64,000 nt of DNA. It comes from Mobiluncus porci (GTDB taxonomy: Bacteria > Actinomycetota > Actinomycetes > Actinomycetales > Actinomycetaceae). The stretch is taken from positions 1 to 64,000 of the forward strand of contig NZ_VUMY01000013.1 in the NCBI RefSeq assembly GCF_009695935.1, read 5' to 3'. Both the position numbers and the translations under genes were made by a program. Below, in pieces: positions 17,059 to 25,096 of this stretch. The notes beneath the pieces are model-generated. The model had not been told where the DNA came from and did not search any database. It saw only the letters and a list, made by a program, of their open reading frames with translations. Position 1 is the first letter of the stretch, and every line of letters starts with the position of its first letter.

Positions 17059-18780
17059 ATGGGATGCACCACGATTATTGTGGGGAAAAACGCGAGCGCT
17101 AACGGAGCGACGATTATGGCGCGGACGGACGATTCGGGTCACGGCTCGTTTTCGGCCAAGAAATTCGAGGTCATCCCGCCAAATGACTCGCCTTCGACCT
17201 ATCGTTCGGTGCTTTCCCATGTCGAGGTGCCCCTGCCAGCGGGCGGCCTTCGCTACACGCGCTTCCCCGATGTGGACGGCAAGAAAGGGCTCTGGGCGGG
17301 TGCGGGGATAAACTCCGCGCTGGTTTCCATGACCGCGACCGAGACTTTGACAACCAACGAGCGGGTCTTGGCCGCTGACCCCTTGGTGGAGCTCCAGGAG
17401 GCCGTCAGCAAGCCTGGAGACCCCGATTACAAACCCGAAATCCCCGGTGGGATTGGCGAGGAAGACATGGTGGTCCTGGTCCTGCCCTATATTCACTGCG
17501 CCCGCGAAGGGGTCACACGCCTTGGTGAACTCCTCGAAACATACGGCACCTACGAGATGAACGGAATCGGTTTCGCCGACCGCGACGAGGTGTGGTGGCT
17601 CGAAACAGTCGGGGGACATCACTGGTTGGCGCGGCGCTTGCCCGATGACTGCTATGCCGTCATCGCGAACCAGTTTTCGCTGGATTACTTCGACTTCGAG
17701 GATGCTTTCGGGGAGGCCCGCGAGTATATGTGTTCGGCTGACCTGCGCGAGTTTGTGGCGGAAAATCACCTTGACCTTGGCCTTTATGAACTGTCTCGCG
17801 AGCGAGATCCCGAACCGATACCGGTCGAACTCGAAGGAAATCCGGTTCTGGGCTTCTCGGTTAGTAACTCCTTCAATCCTTCCCAGACTCCCGAGTCTGC
17901 AGTCATCAATCCGCGCCTGGCTTTCGGTTCCCGAACCGACTCGGATCACACCTACAACACCCCACGCGTCTGGGCCTTGCAAAGATTCTTCAACCCCGGC
18001 GCTGACTGGGACGGGCCGGAGGCCTATCTTCGCCCCGACTCCGATGACCTGCCGTGGTGCCGGGAGCCGGAGCGCAAAATCACGATGGAAGACGTGAAAT
18101 ACGCCGAGTCCTACCACTACCAGGGCTTGCCTTTTGACCCCTATGCGCGCCCCGAACAGGCCATGACCGGCGGGGCGGACAAGCGCGGAATCTACCGCCC
18201 GATCGGTATCAACCGCACGAACTTTGATGCCTTCCTGGAGCTGCGCCCGGGCGTACCTGAAGCGGCGTGTGGACTCAACTGGATTGCGTTTGGGGCGATG
18301 CCTTTCAACACGGCCGTGCCGTTTTATGCCAATGTGCGCGCGGTTCCGGAATACCTTGGGGGGACGACGCCACGGGTCACGACCGAGTCGCATTATTGGG
18401 AAAACCGAATCATCGCCGCGCTGGTGGATGCGCATTTTCACCAAGCGATTGCCCACGTTGAGCGCTACCAGCAGGCCACTGTGGCGAAGGCCCTGGCGGT
18501 GGTGGCCAAGACCGATCGGGCGGTGTGGGAGCTTCTTACCGCGGGTTCCGCGGGTTCTGCGAACTCACCGGATTCAGGGGATTCAACAAAGGCCAGCGCG
18601 ACAAGCGAGGCAGAAAACGTCGTGGCTCTTGTGGAAAACCCAAAGGTACAAGCGCTCCTCGAGGCCGCAAACGAGGAAATCGCCGCGATGCTGAAGCGGG
18701 AGACCGATGACCTCCTCGACAAGGTACTTTTCGAGGCTTCCCTGAACATGCACTGCGCGTTTTCCCGCGATGATGCCTAG
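17059..18780 (+). CDS. C69-family dipeptidase
   Basis: A 573-residue N-terminal-nucleophile dipeptidase of the PepD type. It begins MGCTTIIVGKNASANGA, so Cys3 is the expected nucleophile close to the N-terminus. IMARTDDSG and the NGIGFADRDEVWWLET region fit peptidase C69. It should cleave dipeptides in the cytoplasm; no signal peptide is evident. The start follows AGGGGAAAATTC. A Ser/Gly/Asp-rich stretch near residues 495-520 (GSAGSANSPDSGDST) looks like a linker in the C-terminal helical part. Confidence 0.92.
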   Translation: MGCTTIIVGKNASANGATIMARTDDSGHGSFSAKKFEVIPPNDSPSTYRSVLSHVEVPLPAGGLRYTRFPDVDGKKGLWAGAGINSALVSMTATETLTTNERVLAADPLVELQEAVSKPGDPDYKPEIPGGIGEEDMVVLVLPYIHCAREGVTRLGELLETYGTYEMNGIGFADRDEVWWLETVGGHHWLARRLPDDCYAVIANQFSLDYFDFEDAFGEAREYMCSADLREFVAENHLDLGLYELSRERDPEPIPVELEGNPVLGFSVSNSFNPSQTPESAVINPRLAFGSRTDSDHTYNTPRVWALQRFFNPGADWDGPEAYLRPDSDDLPWCREPERKITMEDVKYAESYHYQGLPFDPYARPEQAMTGGADKRGIYRPIGINRTNFDAFLELRPGVPEAACGLNWIAFGAMPFNTAVPFYANVRAVPEYLGGTTPRVTTESHYWENRIIAALVDAHFHQAIAHVERYQQATVAKALAVVAKTDRAVWELLTAGSAGSANSPDSGDSTKASATSEAENVVALVENPKVQALLEAANEEIAAMLKRETDDLLDKVLFEASLNMHCAFSRDDA

Positions 18781-18906
18781 GTTGGCTTTTCCGCGGCATA
18801 GAAAACCGGTGATTACCGAGCGAGGTCGCATTTCGGCAAAGCCCTTTTTTCGACTAAGGTTTAAAGGTATTTGCCTTTGGGAAAGAACCAGGAAAAAGAG
18901 GGAAGA

Positions 18907-19986
18907 ATGAGCGAAAACGTGTTGAGTCCGCTGGACGCGGAAGGCTTGGAAACGGAGGTCGCCGCGGCTTTGGCGGCGATTGCGGCAGCGGCGGATACCG
19001 AAGAACTGAAAGCCGCCCGGACGAGGTATAACGGCGATAAGGCGCCGCTAACTCTGGCAAAACACGAGATCAAGAACCTTGACCCCGCCGACAAGGCGAC
19101 CGCCGGGAAGAATCTCGGGGCTGCCCAAGGTCGGGTTCGCGCGGCTTTGGACGAAAAAACTGCGGAGCTTCAAGCCGCGGCAGGAGAGGCGCGGTTGGTC
19201 GCCGAACGAGTCGATGTGACCGCGATTCCCGCCCGTCAACCCCTCGGGGCGCGCCACCCCTTGATGGTTATTGAAGAAGAGATCGAGAACTTTTTCGTCT
19301 CGATGGGCTGGGACATTGCTCAAGGCCCCCAGGTGGAACACGAATGGTTCAACTTCGATGCCTTGAACTTTGACACCGACCATCCAGCGCGCCAGATGCA
19401 AGACACGCTTTACATTGACTCCGCCTCGGTTGGGGGCTCGGCAGAGAATCCGGCGAACCTGGTTCTGCGGACTCACACTTCGCCGGTGCAAGCCCGCGTT
19501 TTGACCACACGCGAACTGCCGATTTATGTGGCAGTCCCGGGGAAAGTTTTCCGCGCTGATGAACTCGATGCGACCCACTCGCCGGTCTTCAACCAGGTCG
19601 AAGGGCTCGCGGTCGATAAGGGGCTTACAATGGCCCACTTGAAAGGCACTTTGGATCATCTCGCGCGGGCCATGTTCGGGGAAGAGGCAAAAACCCGTTT
19701 CCGGCCTTCGTTCTTCCCCTTTACGGAGCCGAGCGCGGAAGTTGACCTGTGGTTCCCGCAAAAGAAAGGTGGCCCGGGCTGGATCGAATGGGGCGGCTGC
19801 GGCATGGTGAACCCCAACGTTTTGCGCGCTTGCGGGGTGGATCCGAACGTTTATCAAGGATTTGCTTTCGGAATGGGCATTGAGCGGACGCTCATGCTCC
19901 GTCACGGGATTGAAGATATGCACGACATTGTGGAAGGCGACGTGAGGTTCTCGAACCAGTTCGGCGTCTTTGGGAAGGGGTGCTAA
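18907..19986 (+). CDS. pheS: Phenylalanyl-tRNA synthetase alpha subunit
   Basis: A 359-residue class II synthetase subunit. It has the N-terminal coiled-coil arm that touches tRNA (about 1-85), then GARHPLMVIEEEIENFF, class II motif 2 KVFRADELDATHSPVFNQVE and motif 3 GFAFGMGIERTLMLRHGI. Together with PheT it charges tRNA-Phe. The start at 18907 follows AGAGGGAAG; an upstream in-frame start has no such support. It ends 2 bp before the pheT ATG. No T-box leader is seen upstream. Confidence 0.97.
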   Translation: MSENVLSPLDAEGLETEVAAALAAIAAAADTEELKAARTRYNGDKAPLTLAKHEIKNLDPADKATAGKNLGAAQGRVRAALDEKTAELQAAAGEARLVAERVDVTAIPARQPLGARHPLMVIEEEIENFFVSMGWDIAQGPQVEHEWFNFDALNFDTDHPARQMQDTLYIDSASVGGSAENPANLVLRTHTSPVQARVLTTRELPIYVAVPGKVFRADELDATHSPVFNQVEGLAVDKGLTMAHLKGTLDHLARAMFGEEAKTRFRPSFFPFTEPSAEVDLWFPQKKGGPGWIEWGGCGMVNPNVLRACGVDPNVYQGFAFGMGIERTLMLRHGIEDMHDIVEGDVRFSNQFGVFGKGC

Positions 19987-19988
19987 GA

Positions 19989-22625
19989 ATGGCTTTTGTA
20001 TCGATTGAATGGCTGGGGCGCTGGTGTGAGGTTCCTTCAGGATTGAGCGCGACGCAGTTGGCGAAAGACCTCGTTCGCGTGGGTCTCGAGGAAGAAACGA
20101 TTCACAGTTCCGGTGTGACCGGGCCCTTGGTTTGCGGCGAGGTCGTCCGGATGACTCCGGAAACTGCCTCGAACGGCAAGACCGTGAACTACTGCCGCGT
20201 GAATGTCGGCGAGTTCAATGATGTCCCAGGGGAGGGGAAAGAGCCCTCCGACGTTGCCTCCCGCTCGATTATCTGTGGCGCACATAACTTTAAGGTCGGC
20301 GACCACGTGGTGGTTTCGCTTCCCGGCGCGGTTTTGCCCGGAGACTTCAAGATTGCTACCCGTAAGACCTACGGGCATATTTCCGACGGCATGATTTGCT
20401 CTGCCCGAGAACTCGGACTGGGAGAAGACCACTCCGGAATCATTGTTTTGGAGGATTATCTGGGAGAGCGCGGGATTGAGGTACCGCCGGTTGGGAGCGA
20501 CCTGCTTCCGGTTTTGGGACTCAACAAGGAGCTGCTGGAAATCAATATCACTCCCGATCGCGGTTACTGCTTCTCTATGCGCGGGGTGGGGCGCGAATAC
20601 TCCCACTCCACCGGCACGAAGTTCACCGACTGGGGGCTTGCTGCGAACCTCGCGGAGGGCAAAGCACCCGCCGCGAACGATGACGGCTTCAAGGTCGAAA
20701 TCGAAGATGACGCCCCGATTCGCGGGCGGGTCGGTTGCGACCGTTTTGTGGCCCGCGTGGTGCGCGGCTTCGACCCGGGTGCGAAGACCCCCGACTGGAT
20801 GGTGGCCCGCCTCGAGAGCGCCGGAATGCGTTCGATTTCCCTGCCGGTGGACGTGACGAACTATGTCATGCTTGACCTCGGCCAGCCGATGCACGCCTAT
20901 GACCTTGACAAAGTGGAGGGTCCGATTGTGGTGCGCCGCGCGGCGCCTGGGGAAAAACACACGACCCTTGATGACGTGGAGCGCACCTTGGACGCCGAGG
21001 ATTTACTCATTACGGACTGTCAGGGCGGGCGCGGGGCGCGCGTTCTTGGTATCGCCGGCGTGATGGGCGGAGCCGACACGGAAATGACCGCCGGGTCCTC
21101 TAATGTGTTGCTGGAGGCCGCGCACTTTGATGCAGTCTCTGTGGCGCGTTCGGCGCGTCGCCACAAATTGCCGACCGAAGCCTCCAAGCGTTTCGAACGT
21201 GGCACTGACCCTGAACTCCCGCCTGTGGCCGCCCAGTACGCCGCGGAGCTCCTGGTGGAATACGGTGGCGGCACGATTGATGCCGGTGTAACCGACGTGA
21301 ACCACACCGCGCCGATGCCGGTGGTAACGATGGGTTACGGCGAGCCAAGTGGGCTTGTCGGAGTCGATTACAGCGTGGAACGTTGCGAAGACCTGCTTCG
21401 AGCCATCGGGTGCGATGTCGCGCGCGATGATGCCACCGAGACGTTCACTGTGAATCCGCCATCTTGGCGCCCTGACCTGGTCGGTCCGGCGCACTTGATT
21501 GAAGAAATCGCTAGGCTCGACGGTTTCGACAAGATTCCTTCCCTCGTTCCGGTCGGGCCGGGGGCGGAAGGCCTGCCGGAAAACCTGCGTTCGCGTCGCG
21601 AAGTTAGCGAGACTTTAGCGCAGGCTGGCCTTACCGAAGTCATGACCTATCCTTTCCTGGGGGAGGAGCACGATCGCCAGGGATTCCCGCTTGATGACCC
21701 GAGGCGCGAGACCGTGAAGCTGGCGAACCCGCTGGCCGATGACGCGCCGGCGCTGCGAACCTCCGTTTTGGACACGCTCTTGGACACTGCTTCGCGAAAT
21801 GTCTCGCGCGGAAATGAGCGCGTGGCGATTTTCGAGGTGGACCAGGTGGCGCTGGCTCACGGGGTCGAGCCCGCGCCGATTCCCGGTGTGGAGGATCGTC
21901 CGAGTGAAGAGGAAATGAAGGCGCTTCGTGCCGGTGTCCCAAGACAGCCCTGGCATGTCGCTGCAGTTTTGGCCGGCAATGCTTTCGAGGCTGCTCCGGG
22001 AGAACCCGCCCGAGCTTGGGACTATGCCGATGCGATTGGCTTAGCGCTGCGGGTCGCCGCGTCCCAAGGGCTCGCGGTGCGTCCCGAGGCGGTCGACACC
22101 CCCTCCGCCGCCAACGCGGCCAAGCCCGGAGCCTCCGTGGCGCCCTTCCATCCCGGTCGCGTCGCCCAGATTCGGGTCGGTGCAGAATCCGGCGGGAAAG
22201 TTCTCGGGCACGCCGGAGAACTCAACCCGAAGGTTTGTGAGGCTTTCGGTCTGCCCTTGCGGACCTGCGCCTTTGAGATTGATTTGGATGCGATTGAAAA
22301 GGCCCGCCCGAAGGAGGCTTTCCAGTTGCGGCCTGTTTCGACTTTCCCGGTCGCGAAGGAGGATCTCGCGTTCGTGGTGGACGCAGACGTTTCGGCTTTG
22401 AAGGTGCAAAACGCCATTGCGAAAGCGGCGGGAGCCACCCTGGAAGACGTGCGCTTGTTCGATACCTTTGCAGGCGAGCAGTTGGGCGAGGGCAAGAAAT
22501 CGCTGGCCTTTGCGCTGCGCCTGCGGGCCGCGGATCACACCTTGGAAGCCAAGGAGATCAAGGAAATCCGCGGGCGTATCATCGCCAAGGTCGAGAAAAC
22601 CTGTCGAGCCACTTTGCGGGCCTAG
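19989..22625 (+). CDS. pheT: Phenylalanyl-tRNA synthetase beta subunit
   Basis: An 878-residue subunit with the full domain set: N-terminal EMAP-like tRNA-binding region (VCGEVVRMTPE to about 160), B3/B4 editing domain (NITPDRGYCFSMRGVGREY), B5 domain, class II-like core (ATG-less motif LANPLADDAPALRTS) and a C-terminal FDX-ACB domain (FPVAKEDLAFVVD onward) that binds the anticodon stem. Length is at the upper end for the family. The ATG is 2 bp after the pheS stop, so the pair is coupled. A hairpin repeat follows the stop codon. Confidence 0.97.
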   Translation: MAFVSIEWLGRWCEVPSGLSATQLAKDLVRVGLEEETIHSSGVTGPLVCGEVVRMTPETASNGKTVNYCRVNVGEFNDVPGEGKEPSDVASRSIICGAHNFKVGDHVVVSLPGAVLPGDFKIATRKTYGHISDGMICSARELGLGEDHSGIIVLEDYLGERGIEVPPVGSDLLPVLGLNKELLEINITPDRGYCFSMRGVGREYSHSTGTKFTDWGLAANLAEGKAPAANDDGFKVEIEDDAPIRGRVGCDRFVARVVRGFDPGAKTPDWMVARLESAGMRSISLPVDVTNYVMLDLGQPMHAYDLDKVEGPIVVRRAAPGEKHTTLDDVERTLDAEDLLITDCQGGRGARVLGIAGVMGGADTEMTAGSSNVLLEAAHFDAVSVARSARRHKLPTEASKRFERGTDPELPPVAAQYAAELLVEYGGGTIDAGVTDVNHTAPMPVVTMGYGEPSGLVGVDYSVERCEDLLRAIGCDVARDDATETFTVNPPSWRPDLVGPAHLIEEIARLDGFDKIPSLVPVGPGAEGLPENLRSRREVSETLAQAGLTEVMTYPFLGEEHDRQGFPLDDPRRETVKLANPLADDAPALRTSVLDTLLDTASRNVSRGNERVAIFEVDQVALAHGVEPAPIPGVEDRPSEEEMKALRAGVPRQPWHVAAVLAGNAFEAAPGEPARAWDYADAIGLALRVAASQGLAVRPEAVDTPSAANAAKPGASVAPFHPGRVAQIRVGAESGGKVLGHAGELNPKVCEAFGLPLRTCAFEIDLDAIEKARPKEAFQLRPVSTFPVAKEDLAFVVDADVSALKVQNAIAKAAGATLEDVRLFDTFAGEQLGEGKKSLAFALRLRAADHTLEAKEIKEIRGRIIAKVEKTCRATLRA

Positions 22626-22630
22626 TCGCC

Positions 22631-22713
22631 CGGCGGATCAGTGCGATTTTGGCCATGAGTGGAAATAGTGGCAGCAATGTCCAAAATCGCACTGGTTACG
22701 TAACCATCCGCCG
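22631..22713. repeat. Intergenic hairpin repeat, family A copy 1 (inverted orientation)
   Basis: Perfect arms CAGTGCGATTTTGG (22639-22652) and its complement (22681-22694) enclose a core that, read on the minus strand, is a variant of GCTGCCACTATTGCCACT. Outer arms CGGCGGAT (22631-22638) and its complement (22706-22713) and a small palindrome GGTTACGTAACC make a branched structure. It may also act as the pheT terminator. Copies 2 and 3 are at 23687 and 24723. Confidence 0.8.
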
Positions 22714-22780
22714 TTACCAAGACCAGAAGGCCCAGCGATATGATCCAGCTTGAACCGTGTAAAACCCCATCAGGAAAAGG

Positions 22781-23578
22781 TTAGTTGGTTCCCATTGAGG
22801 TGGTTTCCGGCAGTGTTGCGGCGCCGTCAATGACAATCTGGGCGCCAGTAATATAGCTGGACTCGTCACTTCCCAGGAACGCAAATAATTCCCCGACCTC
22901 TATCGGTTTCGCGAGGCGTCCCAAGGGCACGTTACGGGCGATGTCGTCAATCGCTGCCTCCGGATTTTCCGGATTGGATTCGGTCGCCATCTTCTCCACC
23001 ATCGGCGTGCGCGCATACCCGAGTTGGGAGCAGTTCACCCGAATATTGCGGTTCGCGTATTCCACTGCAAGGCACTTGGTGAGCCCCACCAAAGCTGCTT
23101 TGGTTGTGGCATAGGCGGCCTCGCCCGGATCCGCCACCAAGTCCCCAGTCACGGAAGAAGCGATGACGATGGCCCCGCCGCCTTGGGAAAGCATCTGGGG
23201 GATAGCGCTCTGGCAGGTGTTCCACACGCCCTTGATGTTGACATCAATATGGAAATCTCGCATTTCGTCAGTCATCTCTTCAAAAGGCGCTAACTGGCAG
23301 ACCCCGGCATTAGCGCAAACCACATCGAGCCTCCCGAAAGTGGCTACGGTCTTGGCAACCGCCTCGCGCATCGCAGACTTGTCGGTGACATCGGCAGCTA
23401 TTCCTATGACCTCGGTCTGGAAGGCTTTCTCGAGTTCGGATGCGGTCTCGGCCACTTTCGGAGATAAATCCACGAGACAGAGTTTTGCTCCGTGGCGCGC
23501 ATAAGCCTCGGCGATACCTTTCCCAAGTCCCATAGCGGCGCCGGTGATAAGGGCAACTTTTCCGTCTAACTTAGCCAT
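22781..23578 (-). CDS. Short-chain dehydrogenase/reductase, UcpA-like
   Basis: A 265-residue Rossmann-fold oxidoreductase. The cofactor loop TGAAMGLGKGI, the Asp-Val of AADVTD, the NAG-type motif CANAGV and the catalytic Ser-Tyr-Lys set (SSVTGD, then YATTK) are all present. Overall pattern, including ADPGEAAYATTKAALVGLTK and the C-terminal GSDESSYITGAQ, is close to E. coli UcpA, an oxidoreductase of uncertain substrate. The coenzyme loop ends in Val-Asp (LVDLSPK), which favours NAD over NADP. AAGGAGAG precedes the ATG. It is a single gene between two hairpin repeats. Confidence 0.88.
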   Translation of the reverse strand: MAKLDGKVALITGAAMGLGKGIAEAYARHGAKLCLVDLSPKVAETASELEKAFQTEVIGIAADVTDKSAMREAVAKTVATFGRLDVVCANAGVCQLAPFEEMTDEMRDFHIDVNIKGVWNTCQSAIPQMLSQGGGAIVIASSVTGDLVADPGEAAYATTKAALVGLTKCLAVEYANRNIRVNCSQLGYARTPMVEKMATESNPENPEAAIDDIARNVPLGRLAKPIEVGELFAFLGSDESSYITGAQIVIDGAATLPETTSMGTN

Positions 23579-23686
23579 TTAACTCTCCTTTGAGCGAGGT
23601 TTGTTTCGGTAAAACTATTCTATCTGGGGCGGGCCTTCTAGGTGGGTCTTCTGTGAAGACAGGGGTATGGTTCGGTTGGATTCTCT

Positions 23687-23752
23687 GTAACTCGTGCGAT
23701 TTTGGGCGTTGCTGCCACTATTGCCACTTATATCAGAAATCCCACAAGTTAC
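23687..23752 (+). repeat. Intergenic hairpin repeat, family A copy 2
   Basis: Imperfect arms (23687-23703 with 23737-23752, GTAACTCGTGCGATTT on the left) flank the core GCTGCCACTATTGCCACT. The right arm contains the stop codon of the neighbouring minus-strand AbiEi/DUF559-like gene (23749-23751), so the element forms the end of that gene. Confidence 0.8.
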
Positions 23753-24639
23753 GGACGAGACTTGCGACTCCGAGCTCTCGGACGGGTGCTTCCGCACGGT
23801 TTTGGAGGATTCCGGTGACGACGCTGTTTCAACAGAGAAGACAGGTATTCTCTGGTTTCATCCCACTCATACCAAATCTGAGGATAACTCAAACGAACAG
23901 TGAAATAGCCCTCATGCAGGGTCCTGATATCGCGCCAACGATCCTGGTAATAGCTGGTTTCTTTGTCGTGGAAGGCCAAGCTGTCGCACTCGACAATTCC
24001 GGATTGACCAAAGCGGATATCAACGCGTCCTATGCCTGAAATACGATGCTGGATTTTTACTGGCACACCTCGTTTTTGAAAGAACAACCGCACGCGGGTT
24101 TCACTTCCGGATTCTGCCCCAGGGGTGAAGAATTTCAAGGTTTGACGCTTGGAGGCTGGAGCATGTTTGATGAGATACCAGCAGTCATTCTCGCAAAGCG
24201 CGCCTTCGTGGAAAGCTGATTCCAGCAGGATCAGTCCGGTTTCCCCGTCGTGATACTTCAATACCTGGTGGAGGCAATCCCCGATAGGTGGCAAAAACGG
24301 GTGCGGTTTTTCGCTGCTGCGATGAAAGCAAACTGACTCTTTTGTAACTTGCAATGGGACATTCGAGGGAAGCGAAACATGGAGTTTATTCTTCTCCTGG
24401 GGAGGAATCCACAGACCATATTCCTTACAAGCGGATACGCACCCGATGGTTCCACCCAGTTTCACGGCCTTCACAGCTTCAGGGATTGCTGAGGGGGTGG
24501 CATACCATCCGCGCCTGATGGACACGAGCCTTTCGTTTTGGGAAAAAAGACGAATCTGATAGTCGGTAAATCCTTGCGACCTGAGTTGTTTTGTTGAGCA
24601 TATGCCTGTTTCTGTGTTAAAAGTCATGTAAGAAAGCAT
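23749..24639 (-). CDS. AbiEi-antitoxin-like/DUF559-like nuclease-fold protein
   Basis: A protein of up to 296 residues. The N-terminal part (STKQLRSQGFTDYQIRLFSQ and IRRGWYATP) resembles the winged-helix domain of AbiEi-type antitoxins. The C-terminal part (about 185-270: SGSETRVRLFFQKRG, GRVDIRFGQSGIVECDS, FHDKETSYYQDRWRDI) resembles DUF559, a Vsr-like nuclease fold with an Asp and Glu-x-Asp acidic set. This fusion is common in actinobacteria and its role is unknown. No AbiEii-type toxin gene is adjacent. Start is uncertain (24639 or 24627); neither has a Shine-Dalgarno. It is bracketed by hairpin repeats in the same orientation and its last codons lie in one, which suggests an acquired gene. 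Confidence 0.7.
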   Translation of the reverse strand: MLSYMTFNTETGICSTKQLRSQGFTDYQIRLFSQNERLVSIRRGWYATPSAIPEAVKAVKLGGTIGCVSACKEYGLWIPPQEKNKLHVSLPSNVPLQVTKESVCFHRSSEKPHPFLPPIGDCLHQVLKYHDGETGLILLESAFHEGALCENDCWYLIKHAPASKRQTLKFFTPGAESGSETRVRLFFQKRGVPVKIQHRISGIGRVDIRFGQSGIVECDSLAFHDKETSYYQDRWRDIRTLHEGYFTVRLSYPQIWYEWDETREYLSSLLKQRRHRNPPKPCGSTRPRARSRKSRP

Positions 24640-24722
24640 ATAGTATATTCAGACGCATGTAAAGGTGTTTAATGTACTATGTGAAACCTGCAATTTTGAG
24701 TTGTATCCGCAGTCTTCGCTGA

Positions 24723-24784
24723 AACTCGAGTTATTTTGGGCATTGCTGCCACTATTGCCACTGATGGCTTGAATCGCACGAGTT
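24723..24784 (+). repeat. Intergenic hairpin repeat, family A copy 3
   Basis: AACTCGAG (24723-24730) and AATCGCACGAGTT (24772-24784) are the arms around the core GCATTGCTGCCACTATTGCC. Orientation matches copy 2, so the AbiEi/DUF559-like gene lies between direct copies about 1 kb apart. Confidence 0.78.
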
Positions 24785-24859
24785 GCAGACTCCACTCGGA
24801 TAATCCCCTGTCCCGGTGCTTCCAAATAACATAATCGTGTTTGGTAGCGCTTCATAACC

Positions 24860-24923
24860 TGTGGATAACTTGTTGATAAGTGTCAGTAAATGGCGTTGTG
24901 GTGCGGTTGATGGATGTGGATAG
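24860..24923. promoter_or_regulatory. Cluster of DnaA-box-like 9-mers upstream of pfkA
   Basis: The 457-bp gap between the AbiEi/DUF559-like gene and pfkA contains no gene. It holds repeat copy 3 and three 9-mers of the DnaA-box type in the same orientation: TGTGGATAA (24860-24868, perfect complement of TTATCCACA), TGTTGATAA (24871-24879) and TGTGGATAG (24915-24923). They may be DnaA-binding sites or chance. No dnaA or dnaN gene is near, so this is not evidently oriC. Confidence 0.4.
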
Positions 24924-25096
24924 TTTCAAGTCTAAGTCCTGGTTTGGTGTTGCTTGGCGCGGTTAGTGGGCGTTCTGGCTCGTCTATAAAGCGGAAGTGA
25001 AATTTTCGTTAAGAGATGGGCGATAGAATAGAAACTGAAAGACCCCCTGCAAAGACAATAAGGTCTGGTGGGGGAGAAAAGTTATAGGGGAGAAAC

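Noticed and set aside
18781-18906. T-box or other leader upstream of pheST
   Set aside because: The gap is short and has no T-box sequence or specifier hairpin; the same holds for the 63 bp before tyrS.
24860-24923. Chromosomal origin of replication
   Set aside because: Only three boxes and no dnaA, dnaN, rnpA or rpmH gene in the neighbourhood; kept only as a possible DnaA-binding cluster.
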